Part shown: positions 8,895-18,390 of the stretch, one piece after another
Layout of the letters: each line of letters starts with the position of its first letter
Numbering within the stretch: position 1 is the first letter of the stretch
Assembly: GCA_030684575.1 (NCBI GenBank)
Contig: JAUXVD010000008.1
Location: forward strand, 930,001 to 994,000
Origin: Nitrospirota bacterium
GTDB lineage: Bacteria; Nitrospirota; Nitrospiria; Nitrospirales; Nitrospiraceae
Direction: 5' to 3'
Length of the DNA: 64,000 nucleotides
The notes under the pieces: model-generated
Databases searched by the model: none
The model's input: the letters and a program-made list of their open reading frames with translations, nothing else
Told to the model about the DNA's origin: nothing
Translations under genes and position numbers: made by a program

Positions 8895-9899
8895 ATGGGA
8901 CAGTTTCCTCTTACTTTAAGCAGCTTTATCAGTCAGCACCCGATTGAGTCTTCTGGGGCTACGGGAGATTTCTCCTGTCTCCTGGGCCAGATCGGCTTGG
9001 TGGGAAAACTGATTACCCGAGACCTTCGACGTGCAGGGCTGATCAATATCCTGGGAACGACCGGCGAAGTGAATGTGCAGGGGGAGACGGTTAAAAAACT
9101 GGATGAGATTGCGAACGAGACATTCCTGCAGGCCTTTCGCCAGAGTGATGTGGTCTGCGCATTGGCGTCGGAGGAGATGGAAAAGCCAGTCCTGCTCCCT
9201 GGGAATTGGCCGCAGGCCCAGTACATGGTGTTGTTCGATCCGCTCGATGGCTCATCCAACACGGACTGCAACATGCCGATGGGTGCGATTTTCTCCATCG
9301 TGAAATGTGCAGATAAAGATCGGATGCCGACGGAGGATGACCTCGTCCGCAAGGGAACAGAACAGGTGGCTGCCGGCTATCTCCTGTTCGGCTCAAGCAC
9401 CATGTTGGTCTATACGGTTGGACAGGGGGTTCACGGGTTTACATTAGAGCCTGGCATCGGCGAATATCTCTTGTCTCACGAACAGATCCGTATTCCTGCC
9501 AGGGGCAAGGTCTATGGCGCAAATGAAGGCAATTATCATAAGTGGACGACGGGGACGAAGAAGTACCTGGACCATGTGAAGGTTCAGGATAAAGCCACGG
9601 GGCGGCCCTACAGCGTCCGGTATTCCGCCTGTTTGGTCGCCGATGTACACCGGATTCTCCTCGGGGGAGGCATCTATCTTTATCCAGGCGAGCTGGACAA
9701 GCCGGAAGGGAAGCTCCGATTATTGTACGAAGCCAATCCGTTGGCATGGGTCGTGGAACAGGCAGGGGGGAAGGCCAGCACCGGCACCATGCGTATCCTC
9801 GATGTCGAGGCTAAGCAACTGCATCAGCGGGTGCCATTGATCATCGGAAGTCCGAGCGATGTGGGCGACGCAGAGGCATTCATACAAGGTAGACGGTAA
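8895..9899 (+). CDS. fbp: Class I fructose-1,6-bisphosphatase
   Basis: A 334-residue class I FBPase that hydrolyses fructose-1,6-bisphosphate to fructose-6-phosphate in gluconeogenesis and reductive carbon metabolism. The metal site VLFDPLDGSSNTDCNMPMG and the substrate loop GKLRLLYEANPLAWVVEQAG are intact. The frame is open to 8811, but ATG 8895 gives the family's usual length (about 332 residues) and start (MGQFPLTLSSFI). A class I aldolase gene follows after a 161-bp gap with an unusual hairpin region, placing two consecutive gluconeogenic steps side by side. Confidence 0.95.
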   Translation: MGQFPLTLSSFISQHPIESSGATGDFSCLLGQIGLVGKLITRDLRRAGLINILGTTGEVNVQGETVKKLDEIANETFLQAFRQSDVVCALASEEMEKPVLLPGNWPQAQYMVLFDPLDGSSNTDCNMPMGAIFSIVKCADKDRMPTEDDLVRKGTEQVAAGYLLFGSSTMLVYTVGQGVHGFTLEPGIGEYLLSHEQIRIPARGKVYGANEGNYHKWTTGTKKYLDHVKVQDKATGRPYSVRYSACLVADVHRILLGGGIYLYPGELDKPEGKLRLLYEANPLAWVVEQAGGKASTGTMRILDVEAKQLHQRVPLIIGSPSDVGDAEAFIQGRR

Positions 9900-9935
9900 C
9901 CGTGTCGACTGAAACTATCCAGGTCGATAGGCTGA

Positions 9936-10005
9936 AGGTGTTCAGGCTGAAGTGTCCGGATCTCAGGACTTCAGCCTGTGCCTGGAGCCGTCAGCCTGAA
10001 CACCT
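9936..10005 (+). other. Region with two mutually exclusive hairpins between fbp and fba
   Basis: The arm at 9936-9950 is an exact 15-base inverse complement of 9991-10005. The overlapping arm 9943-9953 is an exact 11-base inverse complement of 9968-9978. The two pairings compete for the same left arm, because the right side carries two similar TCAGCCTG copies. No T-run follows either stem. It could be a degenerate dispersed repeat, an attenuator-like leader for fba, or an mRNA processing site. Confidence 0.6.
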
Positions 10006-10060
10006 GAGCAGGCCCTCACGAATAACGCATCACGTTTCATGAATACACCGGAGGACAGAC

Positions 10061-10984
10061 ATGGCTGATCGCGTACAAGAGATTTTGAGCTGGTACAGCA
10101 GCGACAACGTGGGCACACAAACCAATATCGCCCGGCTGCTGCGCCATGGCAAATTGGCGGGGACAGGCAAGCTGGTGATTTTGCCCGTGGATCAAGGGTT
10201 CGAGCATGGCCCGGCCAGGAGTTTCGCGGTCAATCCTGCTGGGTATAATCCCCTCTATCACTTTCAGCTGGCAATCGATGCAGGCTGTAATGCCTACGCT
10301 GCGCCGTTGGGGTTTCTCGAGGCCGGGGCGAGCCAGTACGCGGGACAAGTCCCGCTCATTCTGAAACTCAACAGCCACGATTCGTTACATGATGACAAGG
10401 ATCCGATGCCGTCAGTCACCGGAAGCGTCTCGGATGCCTTGCGTCTTGGTTGCGTGGCGGTAGGGTTCACAATCTACCCTGGGTCTTCGCACTGCAACGC
10501 CATGTATGAACAGTTGCGCGAGATTGCCGCGGATGCCAAGGACTGTGGGTTAGCCGTCGTTGTGTGGTCGTACCCCCGGGGGGCAGGACTGAGCAAGGAA
10601 GGAGAGACCGCCATCGACGTGGTGGCCTACGCAGCGCAGATCGCGGCTCAACTTGGCGCCCATATCATTAAGGTCAAACTTCCCTCAGCGCAGCTTGAAC
10701 AGGCTGCAGCCAAGAAGGTGTACGAGTCGGTGAAGATTCCAATCACCACGCTGGCTGAGCGAGTGAAGCATGTGGTGCAGAGTTCGTTCGATGGCCGCCG
10801 GATCGTGATTTTCTCCGGAGGGGCCAAGAGCGAGGACAAGAATGTGTTTGATGAAGCGCGCGCGATTCGCGATGGCGGTGGGTTCGGTTCCATTATCGGG
10901 CGGAACTCGTTCCAGCGTCCCAAATCGGAGGCGATCACGTTTCTCCATACCATCATGGGGATCTATTCCGGCGAGGGCAAATGA
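10061..10984 (+). CDS. fba: Class I (DhnA/FbaB-type) fructose-bisphosphate aldolase
   Basis: A 307-residue Schiff-base aldolase of the DhnA family, cleaving or forming fructose-1,6-bisphosphate. Recognisable segments are VILPVDQGFEHGPARSF near the N-terminus, VVVWSYPRGAGLSKEGET, the Schiff-base lysine region GAHIIKVKLPS, and IVIFSGGAKSEDK in the phosphate-binding part. GGAGGACAG lies just before ATG 10061. With fbp upstream it gives the triose-phosphate to fructose-6-phosphate branch that would also feed manC and glmS products. Confidence 0.93.
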   Translation: MADRVQEILSWYSSDNVGTQTNIARLLRHGKLAGTGKLVILPVDQGFEHGPARSFAVNPAGYNPLYHFQLAIDAGCNAYAAPLGFLEAGASQYAGQVPLILKLNSHDSLHDDKDPMPSVTGSVSDALRLGCVAVGFTIYPGSSHCNAMYEQLREIAADAKDCGLAVVVWSYPRGAGLSKEGETAIDVVAYAAQIAAQLGAHIIKVKLPSAQLEQAAAKKVYESVKIPITTLAERVKHVVQSSFDGRRIVIFSGGAKSEDKNVFDEARAIRDGGGFGSIIGRNSFQRPKSEAITFLHTIMGIYSGEGK

Positions 10985-11041
10985 AGAGTCGGCCTGGTTT
11001 CACGTGCGGCGTCAGTCTGTCGCTTGAGGGATGAAGGATAC

Positions 11042-12562
11042 ATGGTACCTATGAAGTCACGTCGGCCCGGGCTCGTTCCGTTCATTTTGATCGCCGTTGG
11101 GATCATCATTGGAGTGGTGGTGGCGTCCGATATGGGATGGCTTCCGAGCGGCACCGCCGGGCCCGACCAGATTCCAGCCCCGTTCGTTCGCCCGGTGGCC
11201 ACGGCTCCACAGTTGCCGCTGGCCGGAGGGAGCGGCAAAAACTTCGTCGAGATCGCAAAATCGGTCAAGCCGGCGGTCGTCAACATTGCGGCGACGAGAA
11301 CGGGAAAAGCCGGAGAGAGCCCTCAATCCTCGCCATTTGACGATCCCTTCTTTCGAAGGTTCTTCGGAGACGAACTTAAGCGCGATATCCCGAAGGAACG
11401 GAAGGAACGGGGACAGGGGTCCGGGGTCATTGTGGATCCCAGCGGCGTGATCATTACCAACAATCATGTGGTGAATAAGGCCGACGACATTCGCGTGGTG
11501 CTGTCCGATAAACGCGAGTTTAAAGCCAAGTTAATCGGGACGGACTCCAAGACGGACATTGCGGTGATCAAGATCGAGGCCACGGGGCTATCGCCGATCG
11601 CCTGGGCGGATTCCGATCAATTGGAAGTCGGCGAGTTTGTGCTGGCGGTGGGCAGCCCATTTGGCCTGACGCAAACGGTGACGATGGGCATCGTCAGTGC
11701 GGTTGGGCGAGCCAGCATGGGGATTGCCGAATATGAAGACTTCATCCAGACCGATGCCGCGATTAATCCAGGCAATTCAGGCGGGCCGTTGGTCAACATT
11801 CGTGGCGAGTTGGTCGGTATCAACACCGCCATCTTCAGCCAGAGTGGCGGGAATATGGGGATCGGGTTTGCCGTGCCCAGCAATATGGCGCGTTCGATCA
11901 TGGACCAACTGGTCGGTACAGGAAAAGTCGTGCGCGGATGGCTGGGAGTATCCATTCAAGACCTGTCTCCTGAGTTAGCGGCACAATTCGGCATCACGGA
12001 AACAAAGGGTGTGCTCGTCAGCGATGTGATGGACGACAGTCCTGCAAAGAAGGCGGGGTTTGAACGAGCCGATGTGATTGTCGAGTTTGACGGGAAGACG
12101 ATGGATTCGCCGACGCATTTGCGCAATGCCGTGGCGCAAACCCCTCTGGGGAAAAAGGTGCCGATTAAGCTGATTCGAGACAAGAAGTCCAAGGTGCTCG
12201 AGGTCACCATCGTCGAGCAACCGAAGTCCATGTCACAGCCTGGTGCAGAGGAGAATGCGGAGTCGATTGCGCCGACAGGGGTGCTGTCGGATCTTGAGGT
12301 GCATGAACTGACAGAGGAGTTGACGAGTCGGTACGGGATCAAGTCGAGCGAGCGAGGCGTCGTGGTGACGCGCGTGAAGCCCGGCAGTACGGCAGAAGAT
12401 ATGGGCGTGCGTGAAGGCGACATGATTCTGGAGGTGAATCGAAAGGCTGTGACCTCGGTGAAGGTGTATGAGCGGGTCATGTCAGGCCTTTCCAAAGATC
12501 AAGCGGTCCTCTTATTAGTGAAGCGACAGGGCCGATCCCTTTATCTCACGCTTCGGCCCTAA
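11042..12562 (+). CDS. htrA: HtrA/DegP-family serine protease with two PDZ domains
   Basis: A periplasmic quality-control protease of about 506 residues. An N-terminal membrane anchor ([17 protein letters not shown]) is followed by a trypsin-like domain with catalytic His in [11 protein letters not shown] (about 142), Asp in SKTDIAVIK (about 171) and Ser in [11 protein letters not shown] (about 245), then PDZ1 ([15 protein letters not shown]) and PDZ2 near the C-terminus. The linker around 390-410 is acidic. ATG 11042 has GAAGGA just upstream; TTG 11024 in the same frame is an alternative. DegP, DegQ and MucD cannot be separated here. Confidence 0.93.
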   Translation: MVPMKSRRPGLVPFILIAVGIIIGVVVASDMGWLPSGTAGPDQIPAPFVRPVATAPQLPLAGGSGKNFVEIAKSVKPAVVNIAATRTGKAGESPQSSPFDDPFFRRFFGDELKRDIPKERKERGQGSGVIVDPSGVIITNNHVVNKADDIRVVLSDKREFKAKLIGTDSKTDIAVIKIEATGLSPIAWADSDQLEVGEFVLAVGSPFGLTQTVTMGIVSAVGRASMGIAEYEDFIQTDAAINPGNSGGPLVNIRGELVGINTAIFSQSGGNMGIGFAVPSNMARSIMDQLVGTGKVVRGWLGVSIQDLSPELAAQFGITETKGVLVSDVMDDSPAKKAGFERADVIVEFDGKTMDSPTHLRNAVAQTPLGKKVPIKLIRDKKSKVLEVTIVEQPKSMSQPGAEENAESIAPTGVLSDLEVHELTEELTSRYGIKSSERGVVVTRVKPGSTAEDMGVREGDMILEVNRKAVTSVKVYERVMSGLSKDQAVLLLVKRQGRSLYLTLRP

Positions 12563-12615
12563 GGACCGTTCCACCCTGCCTCGTGAGGGCAGGACATGTG
12601 CCGGGAGGTGAAGGT

Positions 12616-13641
12616 ATGGTATCGCGAGCCATATTCGTCCTTCTCAGTGCCTTGGCCGGGATGGTGCTGTTCTTGAGAGCCGAGCCGGCCAATGCGTCCT
12701 ATTGGTTGTACGGAGTCGGCATCGGGGCCCTCACGGGTGGGTTGATCGTCGCCGGAGAGTACGCGTTACGCAACTTATCATTCGGCATTATTGTGGGAGG
12801 AACAGGCGGCTTAGCCATCGGGCTGTTGCTCACCGGATTAGTCGAATGGGTCGGCGGTGAGATCTTCGATGTTCAAACCTTCCTGTTTCATATCGGCGGG
12901 CTGGTGTTTCTTCTCGGGCTGCCCTATTTAGGGCTCGTGCTTGGTGCGCGGTTCGGGAAGGAGAAGTTCCCGAGCTCGGAGCAGAAGTTCTTCGAATTAT
13001 CTGGTTCGACCGTCTGCCCAAAAGTGCTGGATACCAGCGTGATTATCGATGGGCGGGCGGCGGACCTCTGTGAAACCGGATTTCTTGAAGGTACCTTTCT
13101 CGTGCCGCATTTCATCTTGGACGAACTCCAGCACATTGCCGACTCGTCCGATTCGCTGAAGCGTGCTCGAGGCCGGCGCGGCCTCGACATCCTCAACAAG
13201 ATTCAAAAGATGGTCGGCGTCGATGTGCGGATCATCGACGAGGATTTTCCTCACATCAAAGAAGTCGATGCAAAGTTGGTCGTGCTGGCAAAAAAGATGA
13301 ATGCGAAAATCATCACCAATGATTTGAACTTGAATAAAGTGGCCGAGCTGCAAGGGGTGCGGGTCCTGAACATCAACGAACTCTGCAACGCACTCCGTCC
13401 TGCCGTCTTGCCGGGAGAGACTATCCGGGTGTTTGTGTTGAAGGAAGGGAAGGAAGCCAACCAGGGTGTAGCCTATCTGGACGACGGGACGATGATCGTC
13501 GTCGATAATGCCCGGCGCTCGATTGGGCGGAATGTGGATGTCGTGGTGACCAGCGTGCTGCAAACGACCGCAGGACGCATGATCTTTACCCGCCTGAAGG
13601 AAGACACCGAGCGAGAGGAGTTACAAGTCGCTCGTGGCTAA
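12616..13641 (+). CDS. PIN-TRAM domain membrane protein (YacL family)
   Basis: A 341-residue protein with four N-terminal hydrophobic helices (about residues 5-110), then a PIN nuclease-fold domain beginning [16 protein letters not shown] with conserved acidic residues (DTS, DELQ, DAKLV, TNDLNLN), then a C-terminal TRAM domain ([19 protein letters not shown]). This is the YacL family, found next to ispD in many bacteria; a role in RNA metabolism is suspected but not proven. GGAGG eight bases before ATG 12616 decides the start. It overlaps the ispD start by 8 bp, indicating translational coupling. Confidence 0.88.
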   Translation: MVSRAIFVLLSALAGMVLFLRAEPANASYWLYGVGIGALTGGLIVAGEYALRNLSFGIIVGGTGGLAIGLLLTGLVEWVGGEIFDVQTFLFHIGGLVFLLGLPYLGLVLGARFGKEKFPSSEQKFFELSGSTVCPKVLDTSVIIDGRAADLCETGFLEGTFLVPHFILDELQHIADSSDSLKRARGRRGLDILNKIQKMVGVDVRIIDEDFPHIKEVDAKLVVLAKKMNAKIITNDLNLNKVAELQGVRVLNINELCNALRPAVLPGETIRVFVLKEGKEANQGVAYLDDGTMIVVDNARRSIGRNVDVVVTSVLQTTAGRMIFTRLKEDTEREELQVARG

Positions 13642-14353
13642 ACGCGTTGTGGCGGTCGTTCCTGCAGCCGGCAAAGGGCTGCGGATGGGTGGCGCCGTTC
13701 CCAAGCAGTTTCTTTCGTTGGGCGGTGAGCCCATTGTGGTGCATTCCCTTCGGGCGCTCCAAGCTGCTGCCTGCATCCACGACATTATTCTCGCCGTGCC
13801 GTCAGCCGATCTCGACTATTGCCGCAACGATCTCGTGGTCCGGTACGGATTCACAAAGGTCACCAAGATTGTACAGGGCGGCAAGGAGCGTCAGGACTCG
13901 GTTCGGCTTGGGCTGGATGAGGTGTCTGAGGAGACGGAGATCGTACTGGTCCATGATGCGGTTCGGCCGTTTGTGACGGTGGCGATGATCGAGGACGTTG
14001 TGGCGGCAGCCCGCCAACATGGGGGAGCTATCATTGCGCTCCCCATGCGGGATACGGTCAAGCAGGTCGGGCCCGGGCATCTCATCCAGCGGACGGTTGA
14101 TCGGCAACCCCTCTGGTTGGCTCAGACGCCGCAGGCCTTTCGAATGGATTGGCTGCGAGAGGCACACCGAAAAGCCAAGGTGGAAGGGGTGCCAGCCACA
14201 GACGACGCATTTTTGTTCGAGTGGATGGGCCATCCGGTGGTGGTCGTCGAGGGGAGCGGAGAAAACATCAAAGTGACGCGGCCGGAAGACCTGGTGATTG
14301 GCGAAGCCATTCTCGCGTCCCGGGCTGCCGTGCGATCTGGAGGGCTGGCATGA
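13634..14353 (+). CDS. ispD: 2-C-methyl-D-erythritol 4-phosphate cytidylyltransferase
   Basis: A 239-residue MEP-pathway enzyme that makes CDP-ME from MEP and CTP. The nucleotide-binding signature [19 protein letters not shown], the VHDAVRPFV motif and the C-terminal [11 protein letters not shown] and IKVTRPEDL segments are all intact. GTG start 13634 lies inside the end of the PIN-TRAM gene (8-bp overlap), and the stop overlaps the ispF ATG (ATGA), so the three genes appear translationally coupled. Confidence 0.95.
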   Translation: MAKRVVAVVPAAGKGLRMGGAVPKQFLSLGGEPIVVHSLRALQAAACIHDIILAVPSADLDYCRNDLVVRYGFTKVTKIVQGGKERQDSVRLGLDEVSEETEIVLVHDAVRPFVTVAMIEDVVAAARQHGGAIIALPMRDTVKQVGPGHLIQRTVDRQPLWLAQTPQAFRMDWLREAHRKAKVEGVPATDDAFLFEWMGHPVVVVEGSGENIKVTRPEDLVIGEAILASRAAVRSGGLA

Positions 14354-14832
14354 CGAAGATTCGTGTGGGGTGCGGGTACGATGTGCACCCGCTCGGTGCA
14401 GGGAGAAAATTAATCTTGGGCGGGGTCGAAGTCCCACATTCGAAAGGTTTGCTGGGACATTCCGATTCCGACGTGCTCGTGCATGCGGTCTGCGATGCCC
14501 TGCTCGGCGCGATGGGGGAAGGTGATCTGGGCCGGCATTACCCGAGTTCCGATCAGAAGTACAAGGGGATTTCTAGCCTGAAGCTGCTTGAAGATGTGAT
14601 GGGGAAGCTGGCGAAGAAAGGGTATCGGGTCGTGAATGTCGATACGATCATTGTGGCACAGGCTCCCCGGTTGAGCGCGTTTCTGGCTGCCATGCAACAG
14701 CAGATTGCGCAGGTGATGGGGATTGAGCCTGATCTGGTGAATATCAAAGTGAAGAGCGGCGAGGGTCTCGATGCTGTCGGGCGCGAGGAGGGCATGCAGG
14801 CCCATGCGGTCTGTTTGATTGAGGCCTTGTGA
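14350..14832 (+). CDS. ispF: 2-C-methyl-D-erythritol 2,4-cyclodiphosphate synthase
   Basis: A 160-residue trimeric MEP-pathway enzyme that cyclises CDP-ME2P to MEcPP. The N-terminal signature GCGYDVHPLGAGRKLILGG holds the metal ligands Asp and His; GHSDSDVLVHAVCDALLGA provides the third ligand and flexible loop; the C-terminal KVKSGEGLDAVGREEG is conserved. The frame is open upstream inside ispD, but ATG 14350 with GGAGGG upstream and the ATGA overlap fixes the start. Separate ispD and ispF, not the fused form. Confidence 0.96.
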   Translation: MTKIRVGCGYDVHPLGAGRKLILGGVEVPHSKGLLGHSDSDVLVHAVCDALLGAMGEGDLGRHYPSSDQKYKGISSLKLLEDVMGKLAKKGYRVVNVDTIIVAQAPRLSAFLAAMQQQIAQVMGIEPDLVNIKVKSGEGLDAVGREEGMQAHAVCLIEAL

Positions 14833-14853
14833 TCGTCGTAGGATAGACACACC

Positions 14854-15504
14854 ATGCTGAAAGCCATTCGACAGGACCTTCAGGCCGTATTCGATCGGGA
14901 CCCTGCGGCCACGAGCCGCCTTGAGGTCATTTTTACCTATGCCGGATTTCATGCCCTCCTCATCTTTCGTCTCGCGCATTGGTTGAAGTGTCACGGCGTG
15001 CCATTTGTTCCGCGAGCCTTGTCCCAGTTGGCGCGTTGGCTCACCGGCATTGAAATTCATCCTTCGGCCAAGATCGGTACTGGGTTTTTCATCGATCATG
15101 GGATGGGTGTCGTGATCGGCGAGACGGCTGAGGTTGGAGACTACGTGACCCTGTTTCAGGGCGTGACACTCGGTGGAACGGGCAAGGAGCGTGGGAAGCG
15201 ACATCCGACAGTGGGGAATCATGTCGTCGTCGGAGCCGGGGCCAAGATTCTCGGTGGGATTACGATCGGCGACAATGTGAAGATCGGTGCCAACTCGGTT
15301 GTGCTGAAAAACGTCGCGGCGAACTCTACGGTTATTGGTGTACCGGCTCGCGTGATTAAAACGCAAGGCGAGCGGCTACCCGATGCCACCATGGACCACA
15401 TCAACCTCCCTGACCCCGTCAGTGACCGGCTCTTAGCACTCGAACAGGAGCTGATCGACCTTCGCACGAAGTTAGAGAATCAAGAGTCCCCCCGCCTGTT
15501 CTAG
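14854..15504 (+). CDS. cysE: Serine O-acetyltransferase
   Basis: A 216-residue CysE that acetylates serine for cysteine synthesis. It has the short N-terminal helical region of the compact form, then a left-handed beta-helix of hexapeptide repeats ([60 protein letters not shown]). Catalytic His residues in the DHG and RHP segments are present. It lies 21 bp behind ispF. Its TAG stop is the start of repeat copy 2. Confidence 0.94.
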   Translation: MLKAIRQDLQAVFDRDPAATSRLEVIFTYAGFHALLIFRLAHWLKCHGVPFVPRALSQLARWLTGIEIHPSAKIGTGFFIDHGMGVVIGETAEVGDYVTLFQGVTLGGTGKERGKRHPTVGNHVVVGAGAKILGGITIGDNVKIGANSVVLKNVAANSTVIGVPARVIKTQGERLPDATMDHINLPDPVSDRLLALEQELIDLRTKLENQESPRLF

Positions 15505-15627
15505 CGGGATGCTGAAACAGTCCTCCAGCATCGTTCTCGCTTCGTTCAGACCCTCAACGTACCCCAAGGGTACGCCTCGGCCCTTCACTCGCTGCGGCCT
15601 TGCTGGACGAACTGTTTGAGCATCCCG
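15502..15627 (+). repeat. ~125-bp palindromic intergenic repeat, copy 2
   Basis: Starts TAGCGGGATGCTGAAACAG and ends CTGTTTGAGCATCCCG; the two ends are inverse complements. The centre again has CTCAACGTACC and AAGGGTACG. The TAG is the cysE stop codon. The compensating changes in both arms (GCGGGATG with CATCCCG, where other copies have GCAGGATG with CATCCTG) argue that base pairing is being kept. Confidence 0.8.
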
Positions 15628-15723
15628 AAAGCCAAATTCCCATCAAAATGAAATGTAGTACGCTTCGGTCAATCACTGAAGCGAGGCGTGTTGCTTTGCG
15701 AGTTGGTGCATGCGGAGGAACGG

Positions 15724-15749
15724 TGGCGCGGTCCAGGTGGACCGCGCCA
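15724..15749 (-). terminator. Strong GC hairpin downstream of the PsiF-like gene
   Basis: TGGCGCGGTCC pairs exactly with GGACCGCGCCA around a 4-base loop, 18 bp beyond the stop codon of the minus-strand PsiF-like gene. There is no clear U-tract on the exit side, so it may be a transcript-stabilising stem rather than a strict intrinsic terminator. Confidence 0.5.
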
Positions 15750-15766
15750 GATAGTGAGATGACGAG

Positions 15767-16087
15767 TTAGTTCGACAGACAGGTACTCATGAATTTCTTT
15801 CGCTCTTCGCCCTTGAGGCTCTGCTCGCCCGCTTCTTTGTTGCAGGTCTTCATCTTATTCTGCTGAGTCCCACCTACCTTCTCCGCTTTTGCCGGTTTTG
15901 CCGAGAGGCATTCTTTCATAAACGCCTTCCGTTCATCGCCTTTCCCTTCACCCAATCCCTTCGCCGTCGCGTCTGCATTGCACGTCTTCATTTTGTTTTG
16001 CTGAGCCGGCGCCGCGAAAGCAAACGGCGCGATGCACAGTCCGGACACAAAGAAGGATACCACCGCGAGGCTGGATGTCTTCGTCAT
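15767..16087 (-). CDS. Exported protein with two PsiF-type repeats
   Basis: A 106-residue secreted protein. A signal peptide (SLAVVSFFVSGLCIAPFAFA) is followed by two PsiF repeats, each of the form QQNKMKTCN...KG(E)ERKxFMxxCLS, giving four regularly spaced cysteines in two CxnC pairs. PsiF was named in E. coli as phosphate-starvation-inducible; the molecular role is unknown. The second ATG (16085-16087) is preferred because AGGAGA lies six bases upstream, while the first ATG directly abuts it. Confidence 0.82.
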   Translation of the reverse strand: MTKTSSLAVVSFFVSGLCIAPFAFAAPAQQNKMKTCNADATAKGLGEGKGDERKAFMKECLSAKPAKAEKVGGTQQNKMKTCNKEAGEQSLKGEERKKFMSTCLSN

Positions 16088-16131
16088 ATGCATCTCCTTT
16101 GGTGAAAGTGGGGATGGGAAACGACCGCATC

Positions 16132-16140
16132 ATAATAGCA
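16132..16140 (-). promoter_or_regulatory. Candidate extended -10 promoter for the PsiF-like gene
   Basis: On the minus strand the sequence TGCTATTAT is an extended -10 element (TGn followed by TATTAT), about 45 bp upstream of the chosen start. No good -35 hexamer is seen at the expected distance, which is usual for extended -10 promoters. Sequence-only guess. Confidence 0.35.
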
Positions 16141-16209
16141 AATATTCAGCGCACTGTCTTTGGGAATGTCGGGCAATTCACCTAGAGTCCACGCGCCGAC
16201 TCAGCCCTA

Positions 16210-16947
16210 TTACTCGTAATCCACGTGCATGAGACAGAGACCATGAGGTGGGGCAGTTCGGCCTGCGGCAGATCGATCTCTGGCCCTCAGGACCTCCGCG
16301 AGACTGTCGGCGGGCCGTTTACCCAGTCCCACGTCGACGACCGTTCCAACCATTGCGCGAACCATGTGCTTCAGAAACCGGTCGGCGTAGGCTTCAATCA
16401 GAATCTGGTCGCCATGGCGAATGACCGAAAGTTGTTGCAGATGGCAGATGGGGTTGGTGTTGTCCGTCAGGCTACCCTCGAAGGAGGAAAAGTCCTGTGT
16501 CCCGATCAGCGCGGTGGCAGCCTGCCGCATGGCTGCCTCATCCAGCGGGCGGTAGATATGCCAGACAAACGCACGGTCGATGGCAGGTTTGGCTGAACGG
16601 TGGAGGATACGATAGGTGTAAAGCTTACCGCGTGCGCTATGTTGTGCATGAAAGTGGTCGTCCATGAGGGCAGAGGCACGAACGGCAATGTCTTTCGGCA
16701 ACACGGCATTGAGCGCCCGCATCCAGTTGGTTGCCGTCCATTCCAGCCCCGTACGAAAACTGGCGACCTGTCCGAGCGCATGGACGCCGGAGTCGGTGCG
16801 GCCTGCGCCGATCACGGAGACCGTGGCTTGACTAACTTGTTGGATGGCCTGCTCGATGGCCGCTTGGATCGTGGGTTGGTCTGGTTGGCGCTGCCACCCG
16901 GCGTAGCCGGTACCGTCGTATTCAAGGACTAACTTTACGGTAGGCAT
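16210..16947 (-). CDS. truA: tRNA pseudouridine(38-40) synthase
   Basis: A 245-residue TruA that converts U38-U40 in the tRNA anticodon arm to pseudouridine. The start VKLVLEYDGTGYAGWQRQ and the catalytic Asp motif GAGRTDSGVHALGQVASF are canonical, and the C-terminal half has FLKHMVRAMVGTVVDVG. It lies 28 bp downstream of the amidase gene on the same strand, so the two are probably co-transcribed. Confidence 0.95.
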   Translation of the reverse strand: MPTVKLVLEYDGTGYAGWQRQPDQPTIQAAIEQAIQQVSQATVSVIGAGRTDSGVHALGQVASFRTGLEWTATNWMRALNAVLPKDIAVRASALMDDHFHAQHSARGKLYTYRILHRSAKPAIDRAFVWHIYRPLDEAAMRQAATALIGTQDFSSFEGSLTDNTNPICHLQQLSVIRHGDQILIEAYADRFLKHMVRAMVGTVVDVGLGKRPADSLAEVLRARDRSAAGRTAPPHGLCLMHVDYE

Positions 16948-16975
16948 GGAGGTCGCAAGGAAGGCGGCGTGGAGA

Positions 16976-18259
16976 TCATCGCTCGGACAGCTTTGCAGAG
17001 GTGAGGAACGATTTCACACTATCTTCCAGCGCTTCCGCGACGCGTGTGGTGAAGAGGTTGGTTCTGAGCAGCTCCTCTTCAGACGCATTTGAGATAAAGG
17101 CGATTTCTGCCAGGATGCTGGGCATGCTGGTGTAGCGGAGCACGTAGAATGGCGCTGTCTTCACGCCGTGGTCGACGAGGGGATAATGTCCGTTCAGATT
17201 CGTCACCATGGCTTCCTTGGCCATCCAGGCGAGTTCGAGGGACGCTTCGATCTTCTTCGCCGTCAAGAGATCGGCGACGAGATATTCCCATCCCACTCCG
17301 GTGCTGTTCAGCGGGGTGCCATTTTCACGGGCCGCGACTTCGAGCGCCCGTTGATCCTTGGCCTGCCCGAAGTGGTAGATCTCAATTCCCTTTACGGAGC
17401 GTTGAGGGTGCGAATTGACATGTATCGAGAGGAAGAGATCCGCATCCTGCCCATTGGCAAACTTTGCCCGGTCTTCCAATTCAATGAACTGGTCTCGCTC
17501 ACGGGTCATGAGCACGCGGATACCTGCATGCTTGCTTAAGAGATCGCGCAGTTTGAGCCCGACTTTGAGTGTAATGTCTTTTTCTTCCGTCCCGCGCTGT
17601 CCATGGGCGCCAGGATCTTTCCCTCCATGGCCTGGATCGATCACGATGGTCTTAAAAGACTTGGCTCGTGGCTGAACCGGTTGAATGGGCACGGGAAGCG
17701 GAGGGGCCTGCTCTATCGGCGGTTCGGTCGCTTGAGTCGGCAGGGTTTCCCTGGGCGGCACGACATCGATGACAAGCCGTGGAGGATTGGCGAGCGTGGT
17801 CACGGTATAGCTGTGGAATAAACCGGCCGGGAGGGAGACTTCAACCGATCGTTGAGATGCTTGCGTGATGATAAATGGCTTTGCCAGCCTGCCGGTTGCA
17901 ATCTTCGTCTTCGCTGAAGGACTCAACGTGGCGTTTGGAATCGTGATGGTCACGCCTTCAGCCTGGAGGAGGGGATGTTTGCTGGGACGAGCTTTCGCGT
18001 CGAGATCGAGGACAAGTCTGGTCAATCCCGGTGAGATGGCCGTTCGGAGGTTGCGAATCGTCGTCAGGCCTGGGAGACGTGGCGCAAGTCGTATTTGAGA
18101 GGACTGCGTCCGTTTAGCCTTCGACGGAGATTCATGCTGGGCCTCACTCGTTGCCGCAACGGCATGACCTGGCTGGTACAGCGTAATGGCAAGACTTGGG
18201 AGGACGAAGAGTCCGGCCAGAAAGATGAGGGTGAGGATGCGCCACGGGGCTGATCGCAT
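16976..18259 (-). CDS. N-acetylmuramoyl-L-alanine amidase (AMIN + Amidase_3)
   Basis: A 427-residue periplasmic cell-wall hydrolase of the AmiA/B/C group, cutting the MurNAc-L-Ala bond during septum splitting. An N-terminal signal segment (ILTLIFLAGLFVLPSLAITL) is followed by an AMIN-like domain (about 65-165; IRNLRTAISPGLTRLVLDLD), a Pro-rich linker, and the zinc Amidase_3 domain with KTIVIDPGHGGKDPGAHG (first ligand), FLSIHVNSH (third ligand) and ILAEIAFISN (catalytic Glu). Length and order match AmiC-type enzymes. Confidence 0.92.
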   Translation of the reverse strand: MRSAPWRILTLIFLAGLFVLPSLAITLYQPGHAVAATSEAQHESPSKAKRTQSSQIRLAPRLPGLTTIRNLRTAISPGLTRLVLDLDAKARPSKHPLLQAEGVTITIPNATLSPSAKTKIATGRLAKPFIITQASQRSVEVSLPAGLFHSYTVTTLANPPRLVIDVVPPRETLPTQATEPPIEQAPPLPVPIQPVQPRAKSFKTIVIDPGHGGKDPGAHGQRGTEEKDITLKVGLKLRDLLSKHAGIRVLMTRERDQFIELEDRAKFANGQDADLFLSIHVNSHPQRSVKGIEIYHFGQAKDQRALEVAARENGTPLNSTGVGWEYLVADLLTAKKIEASLELAWMAKEAMVTNLNGHYPLVDHGVKTAPFYVLRYTSMPSILAEIAFISNASEEELLRTNLFTTRVAEALEDSVKSFLTSAKLSER

Positions 18260-18390
18260 GGGTGTTCGCTGCCTATGAAGGGATATAGAGTTTTTTCTCA
18301 GATGCGGGAGTCGTTGTCAAGGGGATTGCCCGTCCCAACATCTATTCGAGCGGATTGACAGCGGGCGGTACGGGCAGTAGGGTCTTTGGC

